From Paenibacillus lycopersici (GTDB lineage: Bacteria; Bacillota; Bacilli; Paenibacillales; Paenibacillaceae): 64,000 nucleotides of DNA. The notes under the pieces were generated by a model, which saw only the letters and a list, made by a program, of their open reading frames with translations, had not been told where the DNA came from and searched no databases. The stretch is from contig NZ_CP048209.1 in the NCBI RefSeq assembly GCF_010119935.1, positions 1,160,001 through 1,224,000 on the forward strand, in the 5' to 3' direction. This document shows, piece by piece, positions 17,252 through 26,365 of the stretch (positions are counted from its first letter, which is position 1; each line of letters opens with the position of its first letter). The position numbers were made by a program, and so were the translations under genes.

Positions 17252-18545
17252 CGAAGCGCTGGAGCGGGAAGGATTGGAATGGATCGTGCAGCGGATGCTG
17301 CCGGATACGTTCGAGATCGTGCAGGCCGAGAACGGCAGGCGGGCGATCGAGCTGGCGGAGGAGCGGCGGCCGCAAATCGTGCTGATGGACGTGCAAATGC
17401 CCGGCATTCAAGGGCTCGAAGCGCTCCGGGAAATCCGGAAGCTGCTCCCGGACGCGAAGTTCGTGCTCGTGACGGCATACGATTCGTTCCATTACGCGCA
17501 GGCGGCGCTCGCGCTCGGCGTCAAGGAATATATCGTGAAGCCGGCGGGCCGCGAGCAGGTCGCCTCGCTGCTGCGCCGCCTGGCGCAGGAACTCGACCAA
17601 GAGAAGGCGAGCAGGGCCGAGCAGCTGACCTTGAGAAGCAAAGTGTCCACGCTCCAGCCGCTCGTGGAGAACGAGCTGGCGCTCATCCTCATGATGGACC
17701 AGGCGATGGACAGCAGTCCCGAGCAGCTTGCGGAATGGCTCGACTTTCCGCTCGAGGACTGCCGCTGCCTCGTAGCGGCGTTCCCCGGCTCCGAATCCGC
17801 GGACGAACGCAGATCGCTGTACGAGTCGATCCGCCATACGGCAAAATCGTTCGGTCCCTGCCTCGTCAGCTCCATCGTGGAACACCATCTCGCCGTGTTC
17901 CTGCGGAAGCCTTTGCAGACGGCCGACGAGTGGAAGGAGGAGCCGGTCCGTCTCGCACGCAAGCTAGCCGATGCCGCCCGGTCCGTCATTAAGAAAGACG
18001 TATCCATCGGCATCGGCTCGCTTCGGAGCGGCGCGGACGGCATGCGGCAATCGTATTTCGAAGCCGTATTCGCCTCGACCTGCCCGGATGCCGTCTGCGT
18101 CTTCGACGGATTGCAGCGGAGCGGGCTCTCGCCGGCTCCAGGCCGGGACGGCGCCGACCGGGAAGGCTGGCAAAGCTATGTCATGTCCGCGCTGCAGCGG
18201 ATTCGGGACATGCGGGAGGAGCAGACGCTGACGATCGTCGATCGGGCCAAACAGTATATCCGGCAGCATTTCGCAAGGGAGCTTTCCTTGGAGGAGGTGG
18301 CGGAATCCGTGCACTTGAATCAGTTCTACTTCAGCAAAGTATTCAAGCAGCATGTCGGCGAGACGTTCATCGACTACTTGACCGGATTGCGGATCGAACG
18401 GGCCAAGCAATTGATCGAAGAGGACGTCCTGAGCCTGAAGGAAGTCAGCTACCAGGTCGGCTACAAGGATCCCAATTATTTCAGCCGCGTATTCAAGAAG
18501 GTCACCGGCGCCGCGCCTTCGGAATACCGTTCGCGGCGCAAATAG
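17226..18545 (+). CDS. AraC-type response regulator of three-component system
   Basis: 439 residues. The receiver domain starts MYRLMIADDE, with Asp55 in LMDVQMPGIQG and YIVKPAG at the end. The C-terminal AraC domain (about 335-439) has HLNQFYFSKVFKQHVGETF and GYKDPNYFSRVFKKVTGAAPSEY. The start lies 26 bases inside the kinase gene with AAGGAGGAGC upstream. The likely target is the sugar porter gene at 18828, whose upstream region holds an AT-rich inverted repeat (18601/18667). Confidence 0.9.
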   Translation: MYRLMIADDEALEREGLEWIVQRMLPDTFEIVQAENGRRAIELAEERRPQIVLMDVQMPGIQGLEALREIRKLLPDAKFVLVTAYDSFHYAQAALALGVKEYIVKPAGREQVASLLRRLAQELDQEKASRAEQLTLRSKVSTLQPLVENELALILMMDQAMDSSPEQLAEWLDFPLEDCRCLVAAFPGSESADERRSLYESIRHTAKSFGPCLVSSIVEHHLAVFLRKPLQTADEWKEEPVRLARKLADAARSVIKKDVSIGIGSLRSGADGMRQSYFEAVFASTCPDAVCVFDGLQRSGLSPAPGRDGADREGWQSYVMSALQRIRDMREEQTLTIVDRAKQYIRQHFARELSLEEVAESVHLNQFYFSKVFKQHVGETFIDYLTGLRIERAKQLIEEDVLSLKEVSYQVGYKDPNYFSRVFKKVTGAAPSEYRSRRK

Positions 18546-18600
18546 ACGATGCCGCCTTCGGAATGCGCTCGATGGGCGCGGCCGACGCCGGGAAGCATGG

Positions 18601-18675
18601 ATTATTTTAAGATTCGCCGCATAAAAGTCCGGGTTGTCCGCGAATGGACTCCCGCTGTGGCCGCGGTAAAATAAT
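18601..18675 (+). promoter_or_regulatory. AT-rich inverted repeat upstream of sugar porter
   Basis: ATTATTTTA (18601-18609) and TAAAATAAT (18667-18675) are perfect complements about 57 bp apart, in an otherwise GC-rich spacer. They could be regulator half-sites for the porter promoter. No functional evidence. Confidence 0.25.
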
Positions 18676-18827
18676 AGTGCAACAACTGCGCAAATTAGTG
18701 AAGAAGATCTTGCGCCTCCTTTCGCTTGGCCGATGCTATACTGGGAGCTGTCCTTGGGAATCCTCTTATTAATAACAAGGCGGCATTCACGTATATCATC
18801 CTGGTTAAGGAAGGGAAAGATTCAGAT

Positions 18828-20267
18828 ATGGCATCTATGGCTCCAACGACATCATCGCCAGCCGAAAGCCAAGACAACGCGCAGCTGAACATGAAATACG
18901 TCACGCTTATCGCGATCATCGGCGCGGTCGGCGGCTTGCTGTTCGGATTCGATACGGCCGTCGTATCCGGCGCGGTCGGCTTCTTGCAAGACCGCTTCGG
19001 CTTGGGCGACTTCGGCGCGGGCTGGGCGGTATCGTGCCTGATCATCGGCTGCATCGTCGGCGCGATCTCGACAGGATGGCTTAGCGACCGCTTCGGGCGG
19101 AAAAAAGTGCTCATCGTCGCGGCCGCGCTGTTCGTCGTCGGCTCGATCGGCACGGCGCTTCCGGATACGTTCACGGGCTACGTCGTCGCGCGTATGGTGA
19201 GCGGCCTCGGAATCGGCATTACCTCGACGCTCTGTCCGCTCTACAACGCGGAAATCGCGCCTGCCCGTTACCGGGGCAGACTCGTGGCGCTCAACCAATT
19301 AGCGATCGTCACCGGCATTTTCCTGACGTACTTCGCCAATTCCGGCATCGCCAGCTACGGCTCGGATGCTTGGGACATCGCGAACGGATGGCGCTGGATG
19401 TTCGGCGTCGGCGCGATTCCGGGCTTGATCTTCATGGGGCTGCTGTTCCTCGTTCCGGAAAGCCCGCGCTGGCTCATCAAGCAGGGCAAGCCGGAGAAGG
19501 CGCTCGGCATTCTGCTGCGTATCCACGGCGAAGAAGCGGCGAAGCAGGAAGTGCTCGAAATCAAGGAATCGTTCAAGCAGCAGAGCTCTTCGTTCCGCGA
19601 GCTGTTCAAGCCCGGTCTGCGCCTGGCCATGTTCGTCGGCATCGGCTTGGCGATTCTGCAGCAAGTAACGGGGATCAACGCGATTCTGTACTATGCGCCG
19701 GAAATCCTGAAACAGACCGGAGCGGGAACGAATGCGGCGCTCATTCAGACGATCATGGTCGGCTTCACCAACATGGTGTTCACGCTCGTATCGATCTGGC
19801 TCATCGACAAGGCGGGGCGCAAAGCGCTGCTGTTGACCGGCACGGCGATCATGACGGTATGCCTCGGCTTGATCGGCCTGCTGTTCCACACCGGCCACAG
19901 CTCCGGCTACTTCGTGCTCGTGCTTATTCTGGTGTACACGGCGGCATTCTCGATCTCGCTCGGCCCGGTCGTCTGGGTCATGCTTTCCGAGATTTTCCCG
20001 AACCGGGTGCGCGGATTGGCTACGTCGGTCGCGTCGATGTTCCTCTGGGCCGCGGACTACGCCGTCTCGCAATCGTTCCCGCCGCTGCTCAGCTGGGCGG
20101 GCTCGGCGGCGACCTATTGGATCTTCGGCGCCATGTCGGTCGTCACGGTCTTCTTCACGATCGTGTTCGTGCCGGAGACGAAGGGCCGCACGCTGGAGCA
20201 GATGGAGAACCTGTGGAACCGCGGCGACCGCGATGCGCAGGCGCGCACGAAGCCGGCAAGGGTATAA
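18828..20267 (+). CDS. MFS sugar porter (proton symporter family)
   Basis: 479 residues, 12 membrane helices. Sugar-porter signatures are all present: GFDTAVVSGA in helix 1, SDRFGRK in loop 2-3, PESPRWLIKQGK before the central loop, QQVTGINAILYYAPEI in helix 7, DKAGRK in loop 8-9 and PETKGRTLEQ after helix 12. Relatives import xylose, arabinose, galactose or inositol with protons. The ATG at 18828 has AAGGAAGGG upstream. It directly follows the three-component sugar sensor, which suggests that the sensed sugar is its substrate; which sugar cannot be read from the sequence. Confidence 0.9.
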   Translation: MASMAPTTSSPAESQDNAQLNMKYVTLIAIIGAVGGLLFGFDTAVVSGAVGFLQDRFGLGDFGAGWAVSCLIIGCIVGAISTGWLSDRFGRKKVLIVAAALFVVGSIGTALPDTFTGYVVARMVSGLGIGITSTLCPLYNAEIAPARYRGRLVALNQLAIVTGIFLTYFANSGIASYGSDAWDIANGWRWMFGVGAIPGLIFMGLLFLVPESPRWLIKQGKPEKALGILLRIHGEEAAKQEVLEIKESFKQQSSSFRELFKPGLRLAMFVGIGLAILQQVTGINAILYYAPEILKQTGAGTNAALIQTIMVGFTNMVFTLVSIWLIDKAGRKALLLTGTAIMTVCLGLIGLLFHTGHSSGYFVLVLILVYTAAFSISLGPVVWVMLSEIFPNRVRGLATSVASMFLWAADYAVSQSFPPLLSWAGSAATYWIFGAMSVVTVFFTIVFVPETKGRTLEQMENLWNRGDRDAQARTKPARV

Positions 20268-20314
20268 AAGCTCTGTCGGCATCGGCGAGGCCACTGAAAA
20301 AGTCCGTTAACACG

Positions 20315-20358
20315 AAAGGTACAGACCTTCATTGTTTTGAAGAGGCTGTACCTTTTTT
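20315..20358 (+). terminator. Terminator of the sugar porter gene
   Basis: AAAGGTACAG (20315-20324) pairs with CTGTACCTTT (20346-20355), which runs into TTTTTTCTT. Confidence 0.8.
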
Positions 20359-20504
20359 CTTGTATAATTCTAGCATTGCGTCGGAAGGATGAAGATCATG
20401 TTCCAGCCCCAAGGTGCTATGGCGATATTCGCCGTTAATCTGAAACGAATCTTGAAGCTAACAGAGTGAATTCATAGGTTGAGTTAGTTCTTCAGTGGCC
20501 TCCG

Positions 20505-21596
20505 ACCGGGGACCGTGGGCTGCCGAGCGGCGAAGCCTCGGTCCTCGATTCTACGCCTGCGAGATCGCCGCTAATGAATCGAGGCAGCGCTATTTCGCTC
20601 CCAATGCCTTACTTCTGTGGCGAAACGAACTTCAGTGTCGTTATTTGACCGTTTCGAGCTGCCTACAAGCCATTTTCACCGAGATAAGGCGTCTCCGATT
20701 CGTAAGCGAGCTGCAGGTGTTCAAATGCCCCGTTTAAGGCACGTACGATTCGTAAGAACGAGCAGCGCGGCACTCCCAAGGCGGCGCATACGGCGCATAC
20801 GGCGCATACGGCGCGGACAAAGCCCCCCGCGGTCGGGACCGGGGGCTGCCGAGCGGCGAAGCCTCGGTCCTCGATTCTACGCCTGCGAGATCGGCGCTAA
20901 TGAATCGAGGCAGCGCTATTTCGCTCCCAATGCCTTACTTCTGTGGTGAAACGAACTTCAGCGTCGTTAATTGACCGTTTCGAGCTGCCTACAAGCCATT
21001 TTCATCGAGATAAGGCGTCTCCGATTCGTAAGCGCGCTGCAGGTGTTCAAATGCCCCGTTTAAGGCACGTACGATTCGTAAGAACGAGCAGCGCGGGCGC
21101 ATACGGCGCATACGCAACGGGCGTTGCCCCGCGATCGGGAACCGGGGGCTGCCGAGCGGCGAAGCCTAGGTCCTCGATTCTACGCCTGCGATATCGGTGC
21201 TAATGAATCGAGGCAGCGCTATTTCGCTCCCAATGCCTTACTTCTGTGGTGAAACGAACTTCAGCGTCGTTAATTGACCGTTTCGAGCTGCCTACAAGCC
21301 ATTTTCACCGAGATAAGGCGTCTCCGATTCGTAAGCGCGCTGCAGGTGTTCAAATGCCCCGTTTAAGGCACGTACGATTCGTAAGAACGAGCAGCGCGGC
21401 ACTCCCAAGGCGGCGCATACGGCGCATACGGCGCATACGCAACGGGCGATGCCCCGCGATCGGGAACCGGGGGCTGCCGAGCGGCGAAGCCTAGGTCCTC
21501 GATTCTACGCCTGCGAGATCGGTGCTAATGAATCGAGGCAGCGCTATTCGCTACCCCTGCATTACTTCTGTGGTGAAACGAACTTCAGCGTCGTTG
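20505..21596 (+). repeat. Tandem array of about 325-bp units, three and a third copies
   Basis: The marker CTGCCGAGCGGCGAAGCC starts at 20520, 20846, 21149 and 21474, so unit lengths are 326, 303 and 325 bp. Length differences come mainly from the number of CGGCGCATA micro-repeats at the unit ends. The last copy stops after about 120 bp. Units are almost identical by eye, so the array is recent or homogenised. Confidence 0.9.
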
Positions 21597-21621
21597 GCAT
21601 CGGCATTCATCGTTTTTATAG

Positions 21622-21663
21622 AAGGCTGTACGCCCGGTCTGCACGGACCGGGCGTACAGCCTT
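21622..21663 (+). terminator. 18-bp perfect hairpin
   Basis: Bases 21622-21639 are fully complementary to 21646-21663 with a six-base loop (TGCACG), followed by TTCGC. Terminator-like strength, but no adjacent gene that it would serve. Confidence 0.5.
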
Positions 21664-21774
21664 TTCGCGTATCCCGTCCGAGGCCTGCGCGGGCTTTTGG
21701 CCGATCGAAGCCGAATGTGGCGGCTCGAGCAGCATGCATGTGCAGAAAGATAGCGGCAGAGCAGCATGCATGTT

Positions 21775-22099
21775 GCAGATGCCGCGTATGCAGCGCTAGC
21801 CGCGCGTGCCACGTGTGCCGCGCATGCCGTGCATGCGGCGCATGCTGCTTATGTCGCGTATGCCGTGCGTGCCGCGTATGCCGTGCGTGCCGCCCATGCG
21901 GCGCATGCTGCCTATGCGGCGCGTGCTGCCCATGCCGAGCATGCTGCCCATGCCGTGCATGCCGCCCATGCCGTGCATGCTGCCCATGCCGTGCATGCCA
22001 CCTATGCAGCGCGTGCCGTACATGCCGCGTCAGCCGCGCATGCTTCTCATGCGGCGCGTGCTGCCCATGCTTCCTATGTCGCGCATGCCACCCATGCCG
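21775..22099 (+). repeat. Degenerate 9-bp (18-bp) CATGC minisatellite
   Basis: About 36 units of NNCATGCCG-like 9-mers, many of them GCATGC palindromes; in the centre an 18-bp higher unit (CCCATGCCGTGCATGCYG) repeats. Because 9 is a multiple of 3 it is open in several frames (His-Ala-x repeats), but no start site or codon bias indicates a protein. Confidence 0.85.
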
Positions 22100-22279
22100 C
22101 GGACCCAGGATTTCGTTATTACCGCCAAAACGATGCTATTTCATAATCAATCGGACCCAGGATCCGTTATTGGCCTCGGCAGGCACCGAAAATGCGCCTT
22201 TTGAGTGAAATAGCTGATCTCCTGTCCGGGCAGCACTATAAAAGCGATGAACTTCGGCCAATAGCGGATCTCCTGTCCG
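22100..22279 (+). repeat. Four-box dispersed repeat element, copy 3
   Basis: Left boxes start at 22100 and 22152; right boxes end at 22228 and 22279. Inner pair 22152-22228 is 77 bp. It directly abuts the end of the 9-bp array. Confidence 0.9.
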
Positions 22280-22344
22280 CGTCCTGGTTGCGACGGTCGC
22301 GCCGTCTGGCTTGCCTGTAATTTCCTTCTTGCGGCAGTCCGAGT

Positions 22345-23215
22345 CGGCGAAGAGGCTCGCCGCCCGGCGAAACCACCGCAGCCTAGCGAAACCACCGCCG
22401 AACCGGTGGATCCACGGCCGCCTCGGCGATACCACGGCCTCCCGGCAAAGCCGCGGCCGTATGGCAAAGTCACCGCCGCTCCGGCGAAACCGCCACCGCC
22501 CGGCAAAGCCGTCGCCGTCCCGGCAAAGCCATCGCAGCCATGCGAAACCACCGCCGCTCCGGCGAAACCACCGCCGCTCCGGCGAAACCACCGCTGAACC
22601 GGTGGATCCTCGGCCGCAACGGCGAAACCACCGCTGAACCGGTGGATCCACGGCCGCTCCGGCGAAACCACCGCCGAACCGGTGGATCCACGGCCGCCTC
22701 GGCGATACCACAGCCGCCCGGCAAAGCCACGGCCGTATGACAAAGTCACCGCCGCTCCGGCGAAACCGCCACCGCCCGGCAAAGCCGTCGCCGTCCCGGC
22801 AAAGCCATCGCAGCCATGCGAAACCACCGCCGCAACGGCGAAACCACCGCCGCAACGGCGAAACCACCGCCGCAACGGCGAAACCACCGCCGCCCGGCAA
22901 AGCCGCCGCCATGTGAAACCACCGTCGCCTTAGCGAAGCCGTGACCGCCCTGGTGAGGGGGCCGCCGCTCTGGCGAAGCCGCGGCCGCTCGGCAAAGTCA
23001 CCGCCGCCGCCGTGCGAACCCGCCGCCGCCCGGCGAAGCCGCCGCCGCCCGGCGAACCCGCCGCCGCCCGGCGAAACCACCGCCGCTCCGGCGAAACCAC
23101 CGCCGCTCCGGCGAACCCGCCGCCGCCGCCGGCGAACCCGCCGCCGCCCGGCGAACCCGCCGCCGCCCGGCGAACCCGCCGCCGCCCGGCGAACCTGCCG
23201 CCGCCCCGGCCCCCG
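22345..23215 (+). repeat. 19-20-bp CCGGCGAAACCACCGCCG minisatellite
   Basis: Units of 20 bp (GAAACCACCGCCGCTCCGGC type) and, toward the right end, 19 bp (GAACCCGCCGCCGCCCGGC). Larger blocks are duplicated too: about 160 bp beginning at GGTGGATCC 22405 is almost repeated from 22681. A unit length not divisible by three argues against coding on either strand. Confidence 0.9.
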
Positions 23216-23229
23216 GCTTCTCTACAAGC

Positions 23230-23267
23230 AAATGGCGCCGCAAGGATAAAACCTTGCGGCGCCATTT
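23230..23267 (-). terminator. GGCGCCGC hairpin, copy 1 (after GH123-like gene)
   Basis: AAATGGCGCCGCAAGG (23230-23245) pairs perfectly with 23252-23267 around ATAAAA. On the minus strand the loop reads TTTTAT, and the hairpin lies 39 bp after the stop of the gene at 23306. The same stem occurs at 60100 and 61619. Confidence 0.65.
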
Positions 23268-23305
23268 GCTGCTGCAGCGGTCCAAACGCATGCCGCCCGA
23301 ATGTA

Positions 23306-25087
23306 TTACGCTTTCGCCTGCTCTACCGAAGCGGATGCGATCAGCTCCGCCGCCTGCCTGCGATATTCATCCCAGCGGCTGCCGACGGAGGACCAGGAGG
23401 CGCGGCCGTTCGGGTCCGTCTCGTGCATGCCGGCCGGGACCGCTTCGCGCGCGATGGCGTCCGCCTCCGCGCGCCGCCCGCGCTGCGCCGCCAGCCATAG
23501 ATACTCGTAATCCTGGATGCCGCGCCGCAAATTCTTCATCCGGATCGAGCTGATCGGTCCGTCGACGCCGCGGTCCTGCTCGCGGAAGAACGGCTCGCGG
23601 CCGGGGTAGAACAAGAGGCCGTCCCCGTTGCCGAAGTGTACGCCGTCCTCGCCGTAGTAGGCCGACTCGTCCTTCGCGACGTACATGAACGTCACCGCGT
23701 AGCCGTAGACGTTCTGGTTCCACCGCCCCCGCGGGCCTTGATGGTTGTGCCGCCAATGCGTGCCGTGCCAGACGAAGTAGCCATCGATGCCGTAGCGGAA
23801 GCGCAGCCAGGAGTTGACCCGCATATCGACGGCTTCCGCCTCCAGGATCAGGGAGCCGTGGTACGGCCGGTAGCCGTTGTAGAACCACAGCTTATCGCCG
23901 GATTCCCTGCCGTGCCGGACGGATTCCGCATCGACCGAATGCGCGCACCAGATATCGATCGCGCCTTCGAGCTCCGGCGTATAGCGCCGCGTCGTGAAGA
24001 ACGGCAGCCGCTTGCCGGCGCCCGCGGAGCCGCGGACGATGGCCGCCTGCTCGCGAATCCAATCGTACTTGGCCGGCAGCGGCTCGTCGATCAGATAGCA
24101 GAAGTAGGTGCCCGGCCACTTCAGCTCCTCGAAGTACGCCACCCACTTATCGGCCTCCTCCCGCATCGCCTCCGGCTCGGTGCCGAGCACCTTGGAGCCG
24201 TACATGCCGATCGGAAACACGCCTTCCCCGATCTGCTCGCCCGGCCCTTCGTACCCGTTCGCCTTCGTGAAGAACGACCCGTCCAAGTACGGGGCGTACC
24301 GCGCCAGCAGCTCGGCATCGAACGGCTTGCCATGGGGCTCGGCGCCGACGAGGTCGAACCGGTGGCGATGCGCCATGCGGCGGAACCGGTCCTGAATATC
24401 CGGCGTCTCGGGGTAATACTCGGACACGTCGTTGGCATAGACGAACGTAAGCGAGTGATTCTCGTCGGGCAGCGCGAAGTCGTAGAGCCGCAGCTCGACC
24501 GGCAGCGTCCGGATGACCGCCGCCTCGCTTCGCACGGTGACGGCGCCCCGGTAGATACCCGGCTTCATCGCTTCTTCGCGCGGGATATAGATGTCGATCC
24601 AGAACCCCTGGTTCGACCGCGCCGGCACGCGGACGGGCTGGCCGCCCAGCCGCGGGCGGGCGTCCGCGGGGATGAGCGCGTCCGGAATCCAGCCGGAACG
24701 GTGCAGCGGCGGCGCGGATTCCGCGTAGAACCATTGAGGCGCCGTGCTCAGATCCGGGGCGACGTACAAGTAATGCTGCGTGAACACTTCGATTCGCCGT
24801 CCGACGTAGTTCGTCGGGTCCGCGTCAAGGGCAGCCGCGTTCTCGATCCGGCATTCGCCGTGCTCCGCGTGGACAAGCCCGGACAGCTCGACGTAGATAC
24901 CGGCCGCTTCCGCGTCGCCGGTCTCCACGATCACCTGGAACGCGATCGTCTCGTTGCGCGCGCCGAACAGCCGGATCGTTTGCCCGTCCCAGACGCTGTT
25001 GCCGTCTTTGTTCGGATTCGCCAAATCGTCCTTCAATACTTTCTCGCCGTCGTTGACGGCCCATACCGCATACTCCGCATTCTCCAA
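23306..25087 (-). CDS. GH123-like (DUF4091) glycoside hydrolase domain protein
   Basis: 593 residues, no signal peptide. An N-terminal beta-sandwich (about 1-200) is followed by the DUF4091/GH123 barrel with Asp334-Glu335 in YLIDEPLPAKYDW, the expected catalytic pair, and ends with the family segment SSIRMKNLRRGIQDYEYLWL. The TTG at 25087 is chosen because AAGGAGAGG lies seven bases upstream. It is divergent from the importer-2 operon starting at 25346 and probably shares its control region. Predicted to cleave terminal N-acetylhexosamine residues inside the cell; the exact substrate is inferred. It keeps the family motifs better than the paralogue at 10477. Confidence 0.8.
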   Translation of the reverse strand: MENAEYAVWAVNDGEKVLKDDLANPNKDGNSVWDGQTIRLFGARNETIAFQVIVETGDAEAAGIYVELSGLVHAEHGECRIENAAALDADPTNYVGRRIEVFTQHYLYVAPDLSTAPQWFYAESAPPLHRSGWIPDALIPADARPRLGGQPVRVPARSNQGFWIDIYIPREEAMKPGIYRGAVTVRSEAAVIRTLPVELRLYDFALPDENHSLTFVYANDVSEYYPETPDIQDRFRRMAHRHRFDLVGAEPHGKPFDAELLARYAPYLDGSFFTKANGYEGPGEQIGEGVFPIGMYGSKVLGTEPEAMREEADKWVAYFEELKWPGTYFCYLIDEPLPAKYDWIREQAAIVRGSAGAGKRLPFFTTRRYTPELEGAIDIWCAHSVDAESVRHGRESGDKLWFYNGYRPYHGSLILEAEAVDMRVNSWLRFRYGIDGYFVWHGTHWRHNHQGPRGRWNQNVYGYAVTFMYVAKDESAYYGEDGVHFGNGDGLLFYPGREPFFREQDRGVDGPISSIRMKNLRRGIQDYEYLWLAAQRGRRAEADAIAREAVPAGMHETDPNGRASWSSVGSRWDEYRRQAAELIASASVEQAKA

Positions 25088-25146
25088 GAAGAATCCTCTC
25101 CTTTCAAAATTACCGCTACATCCATTGTGTACCTTCCCGCAGCGAA

Positions 25147-25167
25147 GCGAAATTGTAGCAATTTCGC
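25147..25167. promoter_or_regulatory. 9-bp inverted repeat in divergent promoter region
   Basis: GCGAAATTG and CAATTTCGC separated by TAG lie between the divergent GH123-like and isomerase genes. A candidate operator for the regulator of system 2, or a small hairpin in the leader. Confidence 0.35.
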
Positions 25168-25345
25168 ATGGTTCATGATATTAACGTCGCCGGATGGTCG
25201 CTTTTTTCAATCCTTCACGAATTTTATAGCCAGCGATAAAAAAATGAATGAGTGAAAAATACTCCAATTTCTTTTCCTATGCGGCATCCTGTACAGTGGA
25301 ATCAGCAAGAACGAGCGAAGCACGAGCAAAGACGGAGGCGAGCCC

Positions 25346-26149
25346 ATGAAATTGGCTTTTTCCACACTGGCATGCCCGGCCTGGAGCTGGGAGCGAATCC
25401 TGCGGGAAGCATCCGCGCTCGGATACGACGGGATCGAGATCCGCGGCATCGAGCATGAAATGACGCTTCACCGCTGTACGCCTTTTCTGCCCGAGCATAT
25501 CGACCGGTCGATGCGGCAGCTGAAGGAACGCGGCCTAACGATCATCTGCCTGGACACGTCCTGCGTCTTCCACGATCCGGCCAAGCTGGAGGCCGCCATC
25601 GAGGAAGGGAAGGCGGCCGTCGATCTGGCGGTGAAGCTCGGCGTTCCTTATATCCGGGTGTTCGGAGATGCGATCCCGGACGGACGGGACCGCGGGGAGA
25701 CGATCGGGCAAGTCGCGCGGGGGCTGCGGGACGTATGCCGTCATGCGGAAGGGACGGGCGTCAGCGTGCTCGTCGAGACGCACGGCGATTTCTCGGATTC
25801 GCGCAGCCTGCTGGCCGTCATCGAACGGGTAGGCTCCGAAGCGCTCGGCGTCCTCTGGGACATTAACAATCCGTTCAAGTACGGCGGCGGCGAATCGCCG
25901 GAATCGACTTATGAACGGCTGGGACGCTACATCAAGCATACGCATATCAAGGATACGAAAGGCGCGGACATGCATGCGCCGATCGCGCTGTGCGGCGAAG
26001 GCGACGTGCCGATCCAGGCCTGCATCCGGCTGCTGGAAGCGAACGGCTATGAAGGCTGGCTGTCCTTCGAATGGGAGAAACGGTGGGTGCCGGAGATTCC
26101 AGAGCCGGAAGTGGCGCTGCCGCATTTCATTCGCTATATCAGGCCATAG
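25346..26149 (+). CDS. Sugar phosphate isomerase/epimerase, TIM barrel
   Basis: 267 residues of the xylose-isomerase-like barrel (AP-endonuclease-2 superfamily). Strand-end residues visible include GYDGIEIRG, the metal ligand Glu in SVLVETHGDFSD, LWDINNP, KHTHIKDTKG and LSFEWEKRW. Members isomerise or epimerise sugars and inositols with a divalent metal. GGAGGCGAG precedes the ATG at 25346. It opens the operon of importer 2. Its last codons and stop (26137-26152) are the prototype of the 16-bp array that follows. Confidence 0.85.
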   Translation: MKLAFSTLACPAWSWERILREASALGYDGIEIRGIEHEMTLHRCTPFLPEHIDRSMRQLKERGLTIICLDTSCVFHDPAKLEAAIEEGKAAVDLAVKLGVPYIRVFGDAIPDGRDRGETIGQVARGLRDVCRHAEGTGVSVLVETHGDFSDSRSLLAVIERVGSEALGVLWDINNPFKYGGGESPESTYERLGRYIKHTHIKDTKGADMHAPIALCGEGDVPIQACIRLLEANGYEGWLSFEWEKRWVPEIPEPEVALPHFIRYIRP

Positions 26150-26312
26150 ATCGTTATCGGGCCTTGAATCTGTCGGCCTTTGATCTATCGGGCCTTTGAT
26201 CTATCAGCCCCTTGATCTATCAGGCCATGGATCTATCAGGTCTTTGATCTATCGGCTATGGATCTATCAGGCCATGGTTCTACCAGGCTATGGATCCATC
26301 AAGCTATTGATT
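26137..26312 (+). repeat. 16-bp tandem array seeded by the preceding stop codon
   Basis: About eleven units of TATCAGGCCNTTGATC (15-17 bp). The first unit is the final codons ATC AGG CCA and the TAG of the isomerase gene plus the bases that follow. Later copies carry small substitutions. Confidence 0.85.
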
Positions 26313-26365
26313 AACGGGCAATCGATCGTTCTTCATCCGACAAGAACCCAAGGAGGCGAAGCTGT

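Larger units (their letters stand above)
20268..23305. other. 3-kb non-coding repeat region
   Basis: Between the sugar porter and the minus-strand GH123-like gene. In order: terminator (20315-20358), about 325-bp tandem repeats (20505-21596), hairpin (21622-21663), 9-bp array (21775-22099), four-box element copy 3 (22100-22279), 19-20-bp array (22345-23215) and a GGCGCCGC hairpin (23230-23267). Long open frames occur on both strands but are products of the repeats and have no ribosome binding sites. Confidence 0.8.

Noticed and set aside
20617..21494. Repeated small proteins (frames starting MVKRTSASL and similar)
   Set aside because: They are the same frame copied by the about 325-bp array, without ribosome sites; related frames are broken in the first and last unit.
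21775..22099. Antifreeze-like or His-rich metal-binding protein from His-Ala repeats
   Set aside because: The frame is purely a product of the 9-bp DNA repeat, with no start context, and the complementary strand is equally open.
22136..23250. Proline-rich or Gly/Phe/Ala-rich repeat protein genes on either strand
   Set aside because: The repeat unit of 19-20 bp changes frame from unit to unit, there is no ribosome binding site, and open frames occur on both strands because the sequence lacks T/A-rich codons.
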